Assembly (NCBI GenBank): GCA_039033215.1
Contig: JBCCDA010000009.1
Span: forward strand, 1 to 64,000
Direction of reading: 5' to 3'
DNA from: Thermohalobaculum sp039033215
GTDB lineage: Bacteria; Pseudomonadota; Alphaproteobacteria; Rhodobacterales; Rhodobacteraceae
Length of the DNA: 64,000 nt
This document shows, piece by piece, positions 53,439 to 60,992 of the stretch. Numbering within the stretch: the first letter of the stretch is position 1; every line of letters begins with the position of its first letter. The position numbers and the translations under genes were made by a program. The notes under the pieces are model-generated. The model searched no databases. It saw nothing but the letters and a program-made list of their open reading frames with translations, and had not been told where the DNA came from.

Positions 53439-53460
53439 TTTGTATACCATTGCATACAAA
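53439..53460. promoter_or_regulatory. GntR-type palindromic operator between divergent operons
   Basis: TTTGTATAC, four bases, GCATACAAA: a 9-base inverted repeat with one mismatch, rich in the TGTATACA-like core bound by FadR-subfamily GntR repressors. It lies between the starts of the acyl-CoA synthetase and the glutaredoxin/DinB-like operon, suggesting shared control. No GntR gene is in the window. Confidence 0.6.
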
Positions 53461-53542
53461 TCCCATACAGGATGACCCGCGATTGTGGAAGGCTTTGCCG
53501 CCCGCTAGGTTTGGCGAAACGACAATAGCAAGGGAGGCGACG

Positions 53543-54328
53543 ATGGCACTGCAGTCACAGGCGGATGAGATCCGAGTGTTCTGGCAGCCCGGGTGCTCCA
53601 GCTGTCTGCGCACCAAGGAGTTTCTGGCCGAGCATGGGGTCCCCTTCCGGTCGGTCGACGTCCTCAACGATGCCGGCGGGATGGACGAGATGGCGGCGTT
53701 GGGTGTGCGCACGGTCCCCATCGTCGCTCGGGGGGCAGACTATGTCTCTGGCCAGATTCTGCGTGACGTGGCCGCGTTCGTGGGCGTCGGCTGGGGCCGC
53801 AACGTCTTGCCGGTGCCCGAGCTGAAGGCCCGCATCGACGGGATCCTCGCAGGAACGTTGCGCTTCTCGGCCCAGTTGCCCGAGGACTGCCTGGACGTCT
53901 TGCTGCCCGACCGCCCGCGCAGCTACCGCGATCTTGCCTGCCACATCTTCCAGATTGTCGAGGCGTTCGTGGAGGAGGCCGAGGGCGATCCGCTGACGGC
54001 GGCCAAGTACGAAGCCCCGGCGCCGGTCAGGGTTCGCACGGTCGCCGACATCCTGGAATTCGGGCACGGGGTGCAAGCGCGGTTTGACGGCTGGTGGGTC
54101 GACGCCGACGGCGCGAACTTCACCCGCGCAGCCCACTGCTACTATGGGGCGCAGACTCAGCATGATTTCATGGAGCGCACGGCATGGCATGCGGGCCAAC
54201 ACGCCCGGCAGCTGCAACTGGTGTTGCGGAAGCTGGACATTGCCCCTGACCATCCGATGACCGATGCCGACTTCGCCGGATTGCCCATGCCCGAAAACGT
54301 TTGGGACAACGACAAGCGCTGGGATTGA
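53543..54328 (+). CDS. Glutaredoxin/DinB-like fusion protein
   Basis: A 261-residue two-domain protein. The N-terminal domain is glutaredoxin-like with an active CxxC motif (VFWQPGCSSCLRTKEFLAEH) and the cis-proline region VRTVPIVARGADYV. The C-terminal half (about 100-255) looks like a DinB-type four-helix protein, with histidines spaced to bind metal (ACHIFQIVEAFVEE, WHAGQHARQLQLVLRKL). DinB-fold proteins include thiol-dependent transferases and isomerases, so an attached glutaredoxin could supply or sense the thiol. ATG at 53543 is preceded by AGGGAGG. First gene of a seven-gene operon; its stop overlaps the next start by one base. Confidence 0.8.
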   Translation: MALQSQADEIRVFWQPGCSSCLRTKEFLAEHGVPFRSVDVLNDAGGMDEMAALGVRTVPIVARGADYVSGQILRDVAAFVGVGWGRNVLPVPELKARIDGILAGTLRFSAQLPEDCLDVLLPDRPRSYRDLACHIFQIVEAFVEEAEGDPLTAAKYEAPAPVRVRTVADILEFGHGVQARFDGWWVDADGANFTRAAHCYYGAQTQHDFMERTAWHAGQHARQLQLVLRKLDIAPDHPMTDADFAGLPMPENVWDNDKRWD

Positions 54329-55170
54329 TGGATGCACTTTCAGACCGGCGGTTTCAGGCAACGCCTTTCCAGCGGACCGCGGGCGGGGTCGCCTACCGTT
54401 GCTTCGGCACGGGGCAGCCTCTGGTCCTGTTTCATGGCGGAGCCGGGTCGTGGGAGCATTGGGTGCTCAATGTCGATGCTTTGGCTGCTCGATTCCAGGT
54501 GATCGCGTTCGACCAGCCGTCGTACGGGGACAGCGCGACGATCCCCTGGGAGACTGACGTCGCCGAGTACCTGGACCTCTGTTTCGCCGCCGTTGAAGAA
54601 GTGGCTCCGGAAGGGCCGGTGCATGTCGGCGGGTTCTCCTTCGGCGGGTTCATCGCGGCCGAGATGGCGGTTCGGCTTGGCCCTCGTCTGGCCGCCCTGA
54701 CGATGACCGGGGGGGCCGGTTTCGGCAAGCCTGTCGGCCGCGGTTTCACGCTCGGCTCCCGGCGCAAGATGGCCGAGATGCTGGGCCGTGAGCCAACGGC
54801 AGACGAGCTGCGCGACATGCATGCGGACAATCTCGCAAAGCTGATGATCTGGGATCCGGCACGCATCGACGACTGGGCCATCGCCATGCAGGTCCGCAAT
54901 GTGGCACGCACTAGGTTCGACTCCCGCAAAATCTCGTGGATGGACGGCACGCCCGAGCGCGTGAGCAAGATCTTGGCCCCGGTATGCATCATCTACGGAG
55001 AACACGATGCAGCGTCGATCCCCCCGATTGAGGAACGGTTTCGGCTTTGCCGCGCGGCCAAGCCAGAAGTGCAGACCCATCTCATCCCCGATTGTGGCCA
55101 CTGGGCCATGTACGAGGCGCCGCACATTGTGAACGAGCTGCTGCTCGACTTTCACGGCGGTGCGTCGTGA
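54328..55170 (+). CDS. Alpha/beta-fold hydrolase
   Basis: A 280-residue hydrolase: oxyanion motif LVLFHGGAGSWEHWVLNVDA, nucleophile elbow VGGFSFGGFIAAEMA, acidic residue in CIIYGEHDAASIP and the histidine in IPDCGHWAMYEAP complete the catalytic triad. Likely an esterase, lactonase or C-C hydrolase in the surrounding catabolic pathway. The ATG at 54328 overlaps the previous TGA by one base, and its end overlaps the next gene by four. Substrate unknown. Confidence 0.9.
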   Translation: MDALSDRRFQATPFQRTAGGVAYRCFGTGQPLVLFHGGAGSWEHWVLNVDALAARFQVIAFDQPSYGDSATIPWETDVAEYLDLCFAAVEEVAPEGPVHVGGFSFGGFIAAEMAVRLGPRLAALTMTGGAGFGKPVGRGFTLGSRRKMAEMLGREPTADELRDMHADNLAKLMIWDPARIDDWAIAMQVRNVARTRFDSRKISWMDGTPERVSKILAPVCIIYGEHDAASIPPIEERFRLCRAAKPEVQTHLIPDCGHWAMYEAPHIVNELLLDFHGGAS

Positions 55171-56333
55171 AAATCACCTCCGTCCGCTGCCATGTCCTGT
55201 CCTACGACCTGGACGAGGAATTGGGTTACTCTCAGCACTACTACAGCAAGCGCACGGCGCATCTGGTCGAGGTCTCGACCGACGAGGGGATCACCGGCTG
55301 GGGCGAGTGTTTTGGCCCCGGCGCTGTGGCCCTGGGCAACAAGACGATCGTCGAACAAGTGCTGGCTCCGATGGTCGCCGGGCGCGATCCCATGGCGCGG
55401 GAGGCGATCTGGGCACACTGCTACAACATGCTCCGCGATCACGGGCAGAAAGGGATGCCGATCCAGGCGCTCTCGGGTCTGGATATCGCGCTGTGGGACA
55501 TCGCAGGGAAGGTGACCGGGCTTCCGCTCTACCGTCTGCTCGGCGGCCCGACGCGGGAGCGGATACCGGTCTACGGTTATGGCATGATGCTCCGACGGCT
55601 GCCTTTGGTGGAGCTGGCCGCGTCCTTCCGGGACGAGGTTGCCGCGATCCAGGACATGGGTTTTCGGGCCACCAAGATGAAAGTCGGCCTCGGGGTGCGC
55701 GATGATATCCGTCTTGCCGAGGCAGTGCGCCAAGGCGCTGGCCCCGACTTTCCTTTCGCCGTGGATGCGAACCACGCCTACCATCTCATGGACGCCTTGG
55801 CGGTTGGCAGGGCGCTCGACGATCTCGGCGTGCTATGGTTCGAGGAGCCCGTCGCGCCGGAGGACCGTGCCGGTTATGCCGAGCTGCGGCTTGCGTTGAG
55901 GACTCCGATCTCCGGCGGAGAAGCCGAATTTACGCGCTGGGGCTGGCGGGACCTCCTGGATGCGCGGGCGCTGACGCTGGCGCAACCCGAGGTCTGTGGC
56001 CTGGGCGGCATCACTGAGTACCTCAAGGTCCTGGCACTTTGTCACGCGCATATGGTGCCTGTGATCAACCATGTCTGGGGGTCTGCCGTGGCCGTTGCGA
56101 CGAACATGCACCTTCTGGCGGCCCAGCCACCCATGCCGGGGGGGCTACATCCCTGGGAGCCGATGCTGGAGTTCGATACCACACCTAACAGGTTCCGCGA
56201 TGAGCTGGCCGAGCAGCCGTTGGCGATCCAGGATCAAGTCGCGGCCTCGGGCGGGTATGTCGCCCTGCCGGACGGTCCCGGGATCGGCATAACGCCCGAT
56301 CGCGGTTTCATAGAACACTACAAAATCGCTTGA
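55167..56333 (+). CDS. Mandelate racemase/muconate lactonizing enzyme family protein
   Basis: A 388-residue enolase-superfamily enzyme. Catalytic and metal residues are in place: KxK in FRATKMKVGLGVRDD, metal ligands in AVDANHAYHL, WFEEPVAPED and SGGEAEF, and the histidine in VPVINHVWGSAVAV. A KxK/His pair is typical of racemases and acid-sugar dehydratases, so a hydroxy acid or sugar acid is the likely substrate. GTG start at 55167 overlaps the hydrolase stop (GTGA). Exact reaction cannot be read from sequence. Confidence 0.9.
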   Translation: MKITSVRCHVLSYDLDEELGYSQHYYSKRTAHLVEVSTDEGITGWGECFGPGAVALGNKTIVEQVLAPMVAGRDPMAREAIWAHCYNMLRDHGQKGMPIQALSGLDIALWDIAGKVTGLPLYRLLGGPTRERIPVYGYGMMLRRLPLVELAASFRDEVAAIQDMGFRATKMKVGLGVRDDIRLAEAVRQGAGPDFPFAVDANHAYHLMDALAVGRALDDLGVLWFEEPVAPEDRAGYAELRLALRTPISGGEAEFTRWGWRDLLDARALTLAQPEVCGLGGITEYLKVLALCHAHMVPVINHVWGSAVAVATNMHLLAAQPPMPGGLHPWEPMLEFDTTPNRFRDELAEQPLAIQDQVAASGGYVALPDGPGIGITPDRGFIEHYKIA

Positions 56334-56343
56334 GGGAGAGCAG

Positions 56344-57291
56344 ATGAAGATCGCCATACTCGATGACTATCAGTCCGCAGCCAGAGACTGGGGTGACTGG
56401 TCTCGACTGGAAGCTCAGCACGAGCTGACGTTCTTCACGCAAGCCTTTGAAGGGTTGGATGGGTTCACGGAACGGCTGAGACCCTTCGACATAATCGGCA
56501 TCATGCGAGAGCGCTCGCCCATGGGACCCGAGGTGCTGGAGCGGCTGCCGAACGTCAAGCTGCTGGCGACCGCCGGCATGCGCAACGCTGCGATCGACTT
56601 CGACTACTGCAAGGAACGCGGCTTGCCGGTGGTCGGCACCGCGGGCTCGGCCCAGGCAACGCCCGAGCTCGCCTGGGGCCTGATCATCAGCCTCGCGCGG
56701 AACATCCACATCGAGAACCAGCGTATCCGGGAAGGCAGCTGGATCACCACCATGGGGCTGGATCTTGACGGCAAGACGCTCGGGATCCTCGGTCTCGGCA
56801 AGTTGGGGCGCAAGATGGCCGAGATCGGCCGGGCCTTCAGCATGAACGTGATCGCGTGGAGCCAGAACCTGACGACCGAGGATGCCGCCGCGGTTGGCGT
56901 TGAACGGGTCGACAAGGACGAGCTGTTCCAGCGGTCCGACTTCCTGACGATCCACTACAAACTGGGCGAGCGGTCGCGCGGGCTGGTAGGCGCGCATGAA
57001 CTCGGCTTGATGAAACCCTCGGCCTTTCTGATAAACACTGCTCGGGGACCCATCGTCGACACTACCGCGCTGATCGCAGCGCTGGAGGCCGGGCAGATTG
57101 CCGGCGCCGGGATCGACGTTCACGACAGCGAGCCCCTGCCCAAGGATGCCCCCATCCTCAAGGCGCCGAACACCTTGCTGACACCGCATCTGGGCTATGT
57201 CACTGACGGCACGTACCGCGAGTTCTACGGCCAGATGGTGGAGAGCATCGAGGCATGGTTGGCAGGCAATCCGGTGAGGGTACTGACATGA
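56344..57291 (+). CDS. D-2-hydroxyacid dehydrogenase family protein
   Basis: A 315-residue NAD(P)-dependent oxidoreductase: NAD motif GLDLDGKTLGILGLGKLGRK, substrate-binding arginine region LINTARGPIVDTTALIAALE, and the glutamate/histidine pair in AGAGIDVHDSEPLP and NTLLTPHLGYVTDG. It would interconvert a 2-hydroxy acid and 2-oxo acid, fitting downstream of the enolase-superfamily enzyme. GAGGGAG precedes its ATG; it overlaps the next gene by four bases. Confidence 0.92.
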   Translation: MKIAILDDYQSAARDWGDWSRLEAQHELTFFTQAFEGLDGFTERLRPFDIIGIMRERSPMGPEVLERLPNVKLLATAGMRNAAIDFDYCKERGLPVVGTAGSAQATPELAWGLIISLARNIHIENQRIREGSWITTMGLDLDGKTLGILGLGKLGRKMAEIGRAFSMNVIAWSQNLTTEDAAAVGVERVDKDELFQRSDFLTIHYKLGERSRGLVGAHELGLMKPSAFLINTARGPIVDTTALIAALEAGQIAGAGIDVHDSEPLPKDAPILKAPNTLLTPHLGYVTDGTYREFYGQMVESIEAWLAGNPVRVLT

Positions 57292-57692
57292 CCGACGAAC
57301 CACGCAAGGACGCGCTTTGGGACGCGGGGCTGAAGACCCGGCGCGAGGTTGTCGGCGACGATTATGTCACCGAGTCGCTGGCGAAGATGACGGATCTGAA
57401 CGCGCCGCTACAGGATTGGGTCACCCGGTACGCCTGGGGCGATATCTGGAACCGGCCGGGGCTTGCGCGCCGTGATCGCTCGATCCTGAATATCGGGATG
57501 CTGGTCGCTCTCGATCGCCCGGCCGAGCTGAAACTGCACCTGAAGGGCGCGCTTCGCAACGGGCTCAGCCGCGACGAGATCAAGGAAAGCCTGCTGCAGG
57601 CAGCGGTGTATTGCGGGGCGCCCGCCGCGCTTGACGCTTTCCGGACGGCCCGCGAAGCGTTCGATGAATTCGACCAGGAGGACCAATCATGA
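57288..57692 (+). CDS. Carboxymuconolactone decarboxylase family protein
   Basis: A 134-residue CMD/AhpD-fold protein: LAKMTDLNAPLQDWVTRYAW, RDRSILNIGMLVALDRPAEL and the LLQAAVYCGAPAALDAFRTA helix that resembles 4-carboxymuconolactone decarboxylase. It lacks the CxxC of AhpD-type peroxidases; a single cysteine sits in AVYCGAP. In this operon it more likely acts on a lactone or oxo acid than in protocatechuate degradation, since no other pca genes are here. ATGA overlaps on both sides. Confidence 0.9.
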   Translation: MTDEPRKDALWDAGLKTRREVVGDDYVTESLAKMTDLNAPLQDWVTRYAWGDIWNRPGLARRDRSILNIGMLVALDRPAELKLHLKGALRNGLSRDEIKESLLQAAVYCGAPAALDAFRTAREAFDEFDQEDQS

Positions 57693-58198
57693 AAGACGTC
57701 GCCGAACAGCCCCGCATGTTCAACACGGTGAACCTGATTGACGAGGTGGTCATCAACGACTGCCTGAAGGAGGATGATTTCTGGATCGAGCACCGCCCCG
57801 GCGTGCGCTTCCGGCCGATCGCCTTCAACGTCTCCCAGGGCGGATGGACCAACATCCTACGGATGGCGCCGGGCACCCAGATGCCACGCCATTACCACAC
57901 GTCGCCGGTGCACGGCTTCACCCTGCAGGGCGAGTGGCGGTACCTGGAACATAATTGGACCGCGCCCAAGGGTACCTACATCCTCGAGCCACCCGGCGAG
58001 GCTCATACGCTCGTCTGCGAGGCCGACCAGACCGAGGACATGATGACCTTCTTCATCACGACGGGCTGCCTGATCTATACCGATCAGGACGGGAACCAGA
58101 CGGGCTTCGAGGACGTCTTCACGCGGTTGGCGAAGGTGCGTGCCCATTTCGAGGAAAAGGGCCTGGACCAGGCCGTTCTGGAGACGATGATCCGATGA
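57689..58198 (+). CDS. Cupin-domain protein (2,4'-dihydroxyacetophenone dioxygenase-like)
   Basis: A 169-residue single-cupin protein. The metal ligands are visible in PRHYHTSPVHGFTLQGEWRY (two histidines plus a glutamate) and EPPGEAHTLVCE (histidine). This pattern is that of the 2,4'-dihydroxyacetophenone dioxygenase-like cupins, iron enzymes that cleave C-C bonds next to carbonyls. It overlaps the neighbouring genes by four bases on each side. Actual reaction unknown. Confidence 0.87.
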   Translation: MKDVAEQPRMFNTVNLIDEVVINDCLKEDDFWIEHRPGVRFRPIAFNVSQGGWTNILRMAPGTQMPRHYHTSPVHGFTLQGEWRYLEHNWTAPKGTYILEPPGEAHTLVCEADQTEDMMTFFITTGCLIYTDQDGNQTGFEDVFTRLAKVRAHFEEKGLDQAVLETMIR

Positions 58199-59265
58199 AG
58201 ACCTACAATATCGCCTGCATCCCGGGCGACGGGATCGGTAACGAGGTGATGCCCGAGGGGCTGCGCGTGCTGGAAGCCGCCGCCGCGGCCAGCCAGTTCA
58301 GGATCGAGACGACGCATTACGATTGGTCCTGCGAGCGCTACAAGGCGACCGGGGCGATGATGCCGGAAGACGGGATCGCGCAGTTGTCCCAGTCCGATGC
58401 CGTCTATCTCGGCGCCGTCGGGTTTCCCGGCGTGCCGGATCATATCTCGCTCTGGGGGCTCCTGGTCCCGATCCGGCGCGAGTTCGACCAGTACGTCAAT
58501 CTCCGCCCCGTGCGCCTGTTGCCCGGTGTCCCGTGCCCGCTGGCCAACAAGCAACCGGGCGACATCGACTTCTGGGTTGTGCGCGAGAACACCGAGGGCG
58601 AGTACTCCCAGGTCGGCGGCATGATGTTCAGCGGGACAGAGCGGGAGTTCGTCACCCAGCAGGCGGTCTTCACCCGCAAGGGCTGTGACCGGATCAGCCG
58701 CTACGCGTTCGACCTCGCCAAAAAGATCGGCGCGGGAAAGGTCGACATGGCCACAAAATCGAACGGGATCTTCGTCTCGATGCCCTATTGGGACGAACGC
58801 TTCCGAGAGATCGCCAAAGAATACCCGGATATCGAGACGCAGGAACACCACATCGACATCATGGCCGCCCGCATGGTCATGGCGCCGGAGAAGTTCGAGG
58901 TTGTGGTCGCGACCAACCTCTTTGGCGACATCCTGTCCGACCTCGGCCCGGGTGTAACGGGCACCATCGCGGTGGCACCGTCCGCCAACATCAACCCGGA
59001 GGGCGAACATCCAAGCATGTTCGAACCGGTCCATGGCTCGGCCCCCGATATCGCGGGGCAGGGGATCGCGAACCCCGTCGGCCAGATCTGGTCCGGGGCA
59101 ATGATGCTGGACCATCTGGGCGAGCATGAAGCGGCAGCGAATATTGTCTCGGCGATCGAAGCGGTGCTGGGCGATCCTTCCGCCCCGAAAACGGGTGATC
59201 TTGGCGGGAGTTCCAACACGACCGATCTGGGGTACGCCATCGCTGCGCATCTGGCCGCGGCCTAA
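58195..59265 (+). CDS. Tartrate dehydrogenase/decarboxylase-like isocitrate/isopropylmalate dehydrogenase family enzyme
   Basis: A 356-residue NAD-dependent beta-decarboxylating dehydrogenase. Motifs include NIACIPGDGIGNEVMPEGLR, the arginine region LRPVRLLPGVPCPLANKQPG, WVVRENTEGEYSQVGGMMFS, DILSDLGPGVTGTIAVAPSA and FEPVHGSAPDIAGQGIANPV. The LLPGVPCPL and EYSQVGG segments fit TtuC/D-malate-type enzymes better than LeuB. It oxidises and can decarboxylate tartrate or malate-like acids. Overlaps the cupin stop by four bases; last gene of the coupled run. Confidence 0.9.
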   Translation: MKTYNIACIPGDGIGNEVMPEGLRVLEAAAAASQFRIETTHYDWSCERYKATGAMMPEDGIAQLSQSDAVYLGAVGFPGVPDHISLWGLLVPIRREFDQYVNLRPVRLLPGVPCPLANKQPGDIDFWVVRENTEGEYSQVGGMMFSGTEREFVTQQAVFTRKGCDRISRYAFDLAKKIGAGKVDMATKSNGIFVSMPYWDERFREIAKEYPDIETQEHHIDIMAARMVMAPEKFEVVVATNLFGDILSDLGPGVTGTIAVAPSANINPEGEHPSMFEPVHGSAPDIAGQGIANPVGQIWSGAMMLDHLGEHEAAANIVSAIEAVLGDPSAPKTGDLGGSSNTTDLGYAIAAHLAAA

Positions 59266-59345
59266 CGCCCCCTGCGCCAGACGCACGCAATGTGTTCGGA
59301 ACGAAATTGGGGTATGTGTTGGATGCAACCGGCAAGGAACCCGCG

Positions 59346-60659
59346 ATGTCCCGATTCACAGCGCTAGGCGATCTTCTGTCTCAGGTCTTCGACTTGCGTG
59401 CCCGGACACTCGGGGCGCTGGAAGGCGGTGTCGCGGAGGCAGCAGCACTGAGCGGTCTCGCCGCTGATCTGATGTCCGCCCGGGGCGAGGCCTCTGGCGT
59501 CGCGTTGGCGACCGAAATCCTCCAGGGTTACACGACCCTCGGAGCAGAGGGACGCCGCGCGTTCTTTGACCACATTGCAGAGGCCTATGATCCCGATCCG
59601 CAGATCGTCTCCACCGCGGCGGCGGGCTATGCGGACGAGGCAAGTCCGGACGCGCTCGCCCGGCTCTTCGCGGCGGTAGAGCCCCCGCGTCAGGAACTGC
59701 TGCGCCGTCTGAACATGGCGCCCGGAGGGACGGCGGCGTTGGTCGGGATGCGCGCCGATCTGCTGCGGGAACTGCGTGAGGCACCGGATCTCAAGCGCAT
59801 CGATCAGGATTTCCGGCACCTTTTGCGCTCGTGGTTCAATCGCGGCTTCCTGGTCATGCGGCCGATCGACTGGGAGACGCCTGCCGCGGTGCTCGAGAAG
59901 ATCATCGCCTACGAGGCTGTTCACCAGATCGATTCGTGGGAGGAGCTGCGCAGGCGGGTCCAACCGCCCGACCGCCGCTGCTTTGCTTTCTTTCACCCGT
60001 CGATTCCCGACGAGCCGCTGATCTTCGTCGAAGTGGCTCTGACAAAGGGCACGCCGGGCTCGATCCAGGGTCTGCTGGCCCCGGAGCGCGATGCAGTGGC
60101 GCCGGCGGACGCGACGACAGCGGTCTTCTACTCGATCTCGAACTGCCAGCCCGGCCTCGCGGGCGTCTCGTTCGGGGCTTTCCTGATCAAACAGGTCGCC
60201 CTGGACCTGATGGCGGAGCTTCCAAAGGTCGAGACGTTCGTGACACTCTCTCCCGTGCCCGGTTTCGTGCGCTGGTTGCGCGAAGAGGCAGAGGGAGGTG
60301 GCGAGACTGCGCCCGAGGCGATAGAGGCGCTTGCGTCCCTGTCCGCCGACGACTGGCGCGAGGGGGCGGACGACGACGCCGAAAAGCGCATCCTGCGCCT
60401 TGGCGCCAGGTACTTTCTCGACTCCAAGCGGTCTGACGGACAGCCGCCCGATCCAGTGGCTCGCTTTCATCTGGGCAATGGCGCGGAGCTCGAGGCGGTC
60501 CACTGGATGGGTGATACCTCGGACAAGGGGCTCGCCGATTCCGCGGGGCTGATGGTGAACTATCGCTATCGGCTTGACCGCGTCGAGGCGAACCATGAAG
60601 CCTATCAGGCGGAGCGGACGATCAACGCGAGCCGTGCGGTGCGGAACATGGCGCGATAG
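59346..60659 (+). CDS. Malonyl-CoA decarboxylase
   Basis: A 437-residue enzyme converting malonyl-CoA to acetyl-CoA and CO2. The family motifs are visible: HLLRSWFNRGFLVMRPIDWE, RRCFAFFHPSIPDEPLIFVE, AVFYSISNCQPGLAGVSFGA, ETFVTLSPVPGFVRWLREE, and RFHLGNGAELEAVHWMGDTS. Start chosen at the ATG at 59346; an ATG at 59292 would extend it by 18 residues. It follows the tartrate-dehydrogenase-like gene by 80 bases, probably as a separate or loosely coupled unit; it may dispose of a malonyl-CoA product of the pathway. Confidence 0.95.
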   Translation: MSRFTALGDLLSQVFDLRARTLGALEGGVAEAAALSGLAADLMSARGEASGVALATEILQGYTTLGAEGRRAFFDHIAEAYDPDPQIVSTAAAGYADEASPDALARLFAAVEPPRQELLRRLNMAPGGTAALVGMRADLLRELREAPDLKRIDQDFRHLLRSWFNRGFLVMRPIDWETPAAVLEKIIAYEAVHQIDSWEELRRRVQPPDRRCFAFFHPSIPDEPLIFVEVALTKGTPGSIQGLLAPERDAVAPADATTAVFYSISNCQPGLAGVSFGAFLIKQVALDLMAELPKVETFVTLSPVPGFVRWLREEAEGGGETAPEAIEALASLSADDWREGADDDAEKRILRLGARYFLDSKRSDGQPPDPVARFHLGNGAELEAVHWMGDTSDKGLADSAGLMVNYRYRLDRVEANHEAYQAERTINASRAVRNMAR

Positions 60660-60669
60660 GGAGGCAGGC

Positions 60670-60903
60670 ATGATTGTCGGACTGATCGGGGCGGTTGTGA
60701 TCGGCTGCGCGATGGGCTGGGCGGCCGAGCGCTTCAAGTTCACGCGGATTGGCCTCGTTCCTGCGATCTCGACGGCGATCGGTGGCGCGATTGTCGCCTA
60801 CCTGATCCTGCTGTTCTTCGGGGTCGGGATCTATGGGCGGGGCGTGACCTCGGCGGTTGGTGCCGCAGTTGCATTGTTCTTTGCCCCCAGGATGCGGCGC
60901 TGA
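60670..60903 (+). CDS. Small membrane protein (GlsB/YeaQ/YmgE-like)
   Basis: A 77-residue protein with three hydrophobic segments: MIVGLIGAVVIGCAMGWAAE, LVPAISTAIGGAIVAYLILL and YGRGVTSAVGAAVALFFAPR. Glycine/alanine-rich helices of this type are those of transglycosylase-associated (GlsB/YeaQ) proteins, whose role is unclear. The ATG at 60670 is preceded by GGGAGGC and follows the malonyl-CoA decarboxylase stop by 10 bases. Confidence 0.75.
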   Translation: MIVGLIGAVVIGCAMGWAAERFKFTRIGLVPAISTAIGGAIVAYLILLFFGVGIYGRGVTSAVGAAVALFFAPRMRR

Positions 60904-60992
60904 TCGGATCCACGACGCAGACCCCTTTGCGTCCTCTCACGCCGAGGTTGAGGATTCCGTTCAGCATTCGTGGTAAACAGACGCTCTGCACA

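Noticed and set aside
58084..59328. 414-residue minus-strand open frame opposite the tartrate-dehydrogenase-like gene
   Set aside because: Antisense shadow; would disrupt a coupled operon and has no motif.
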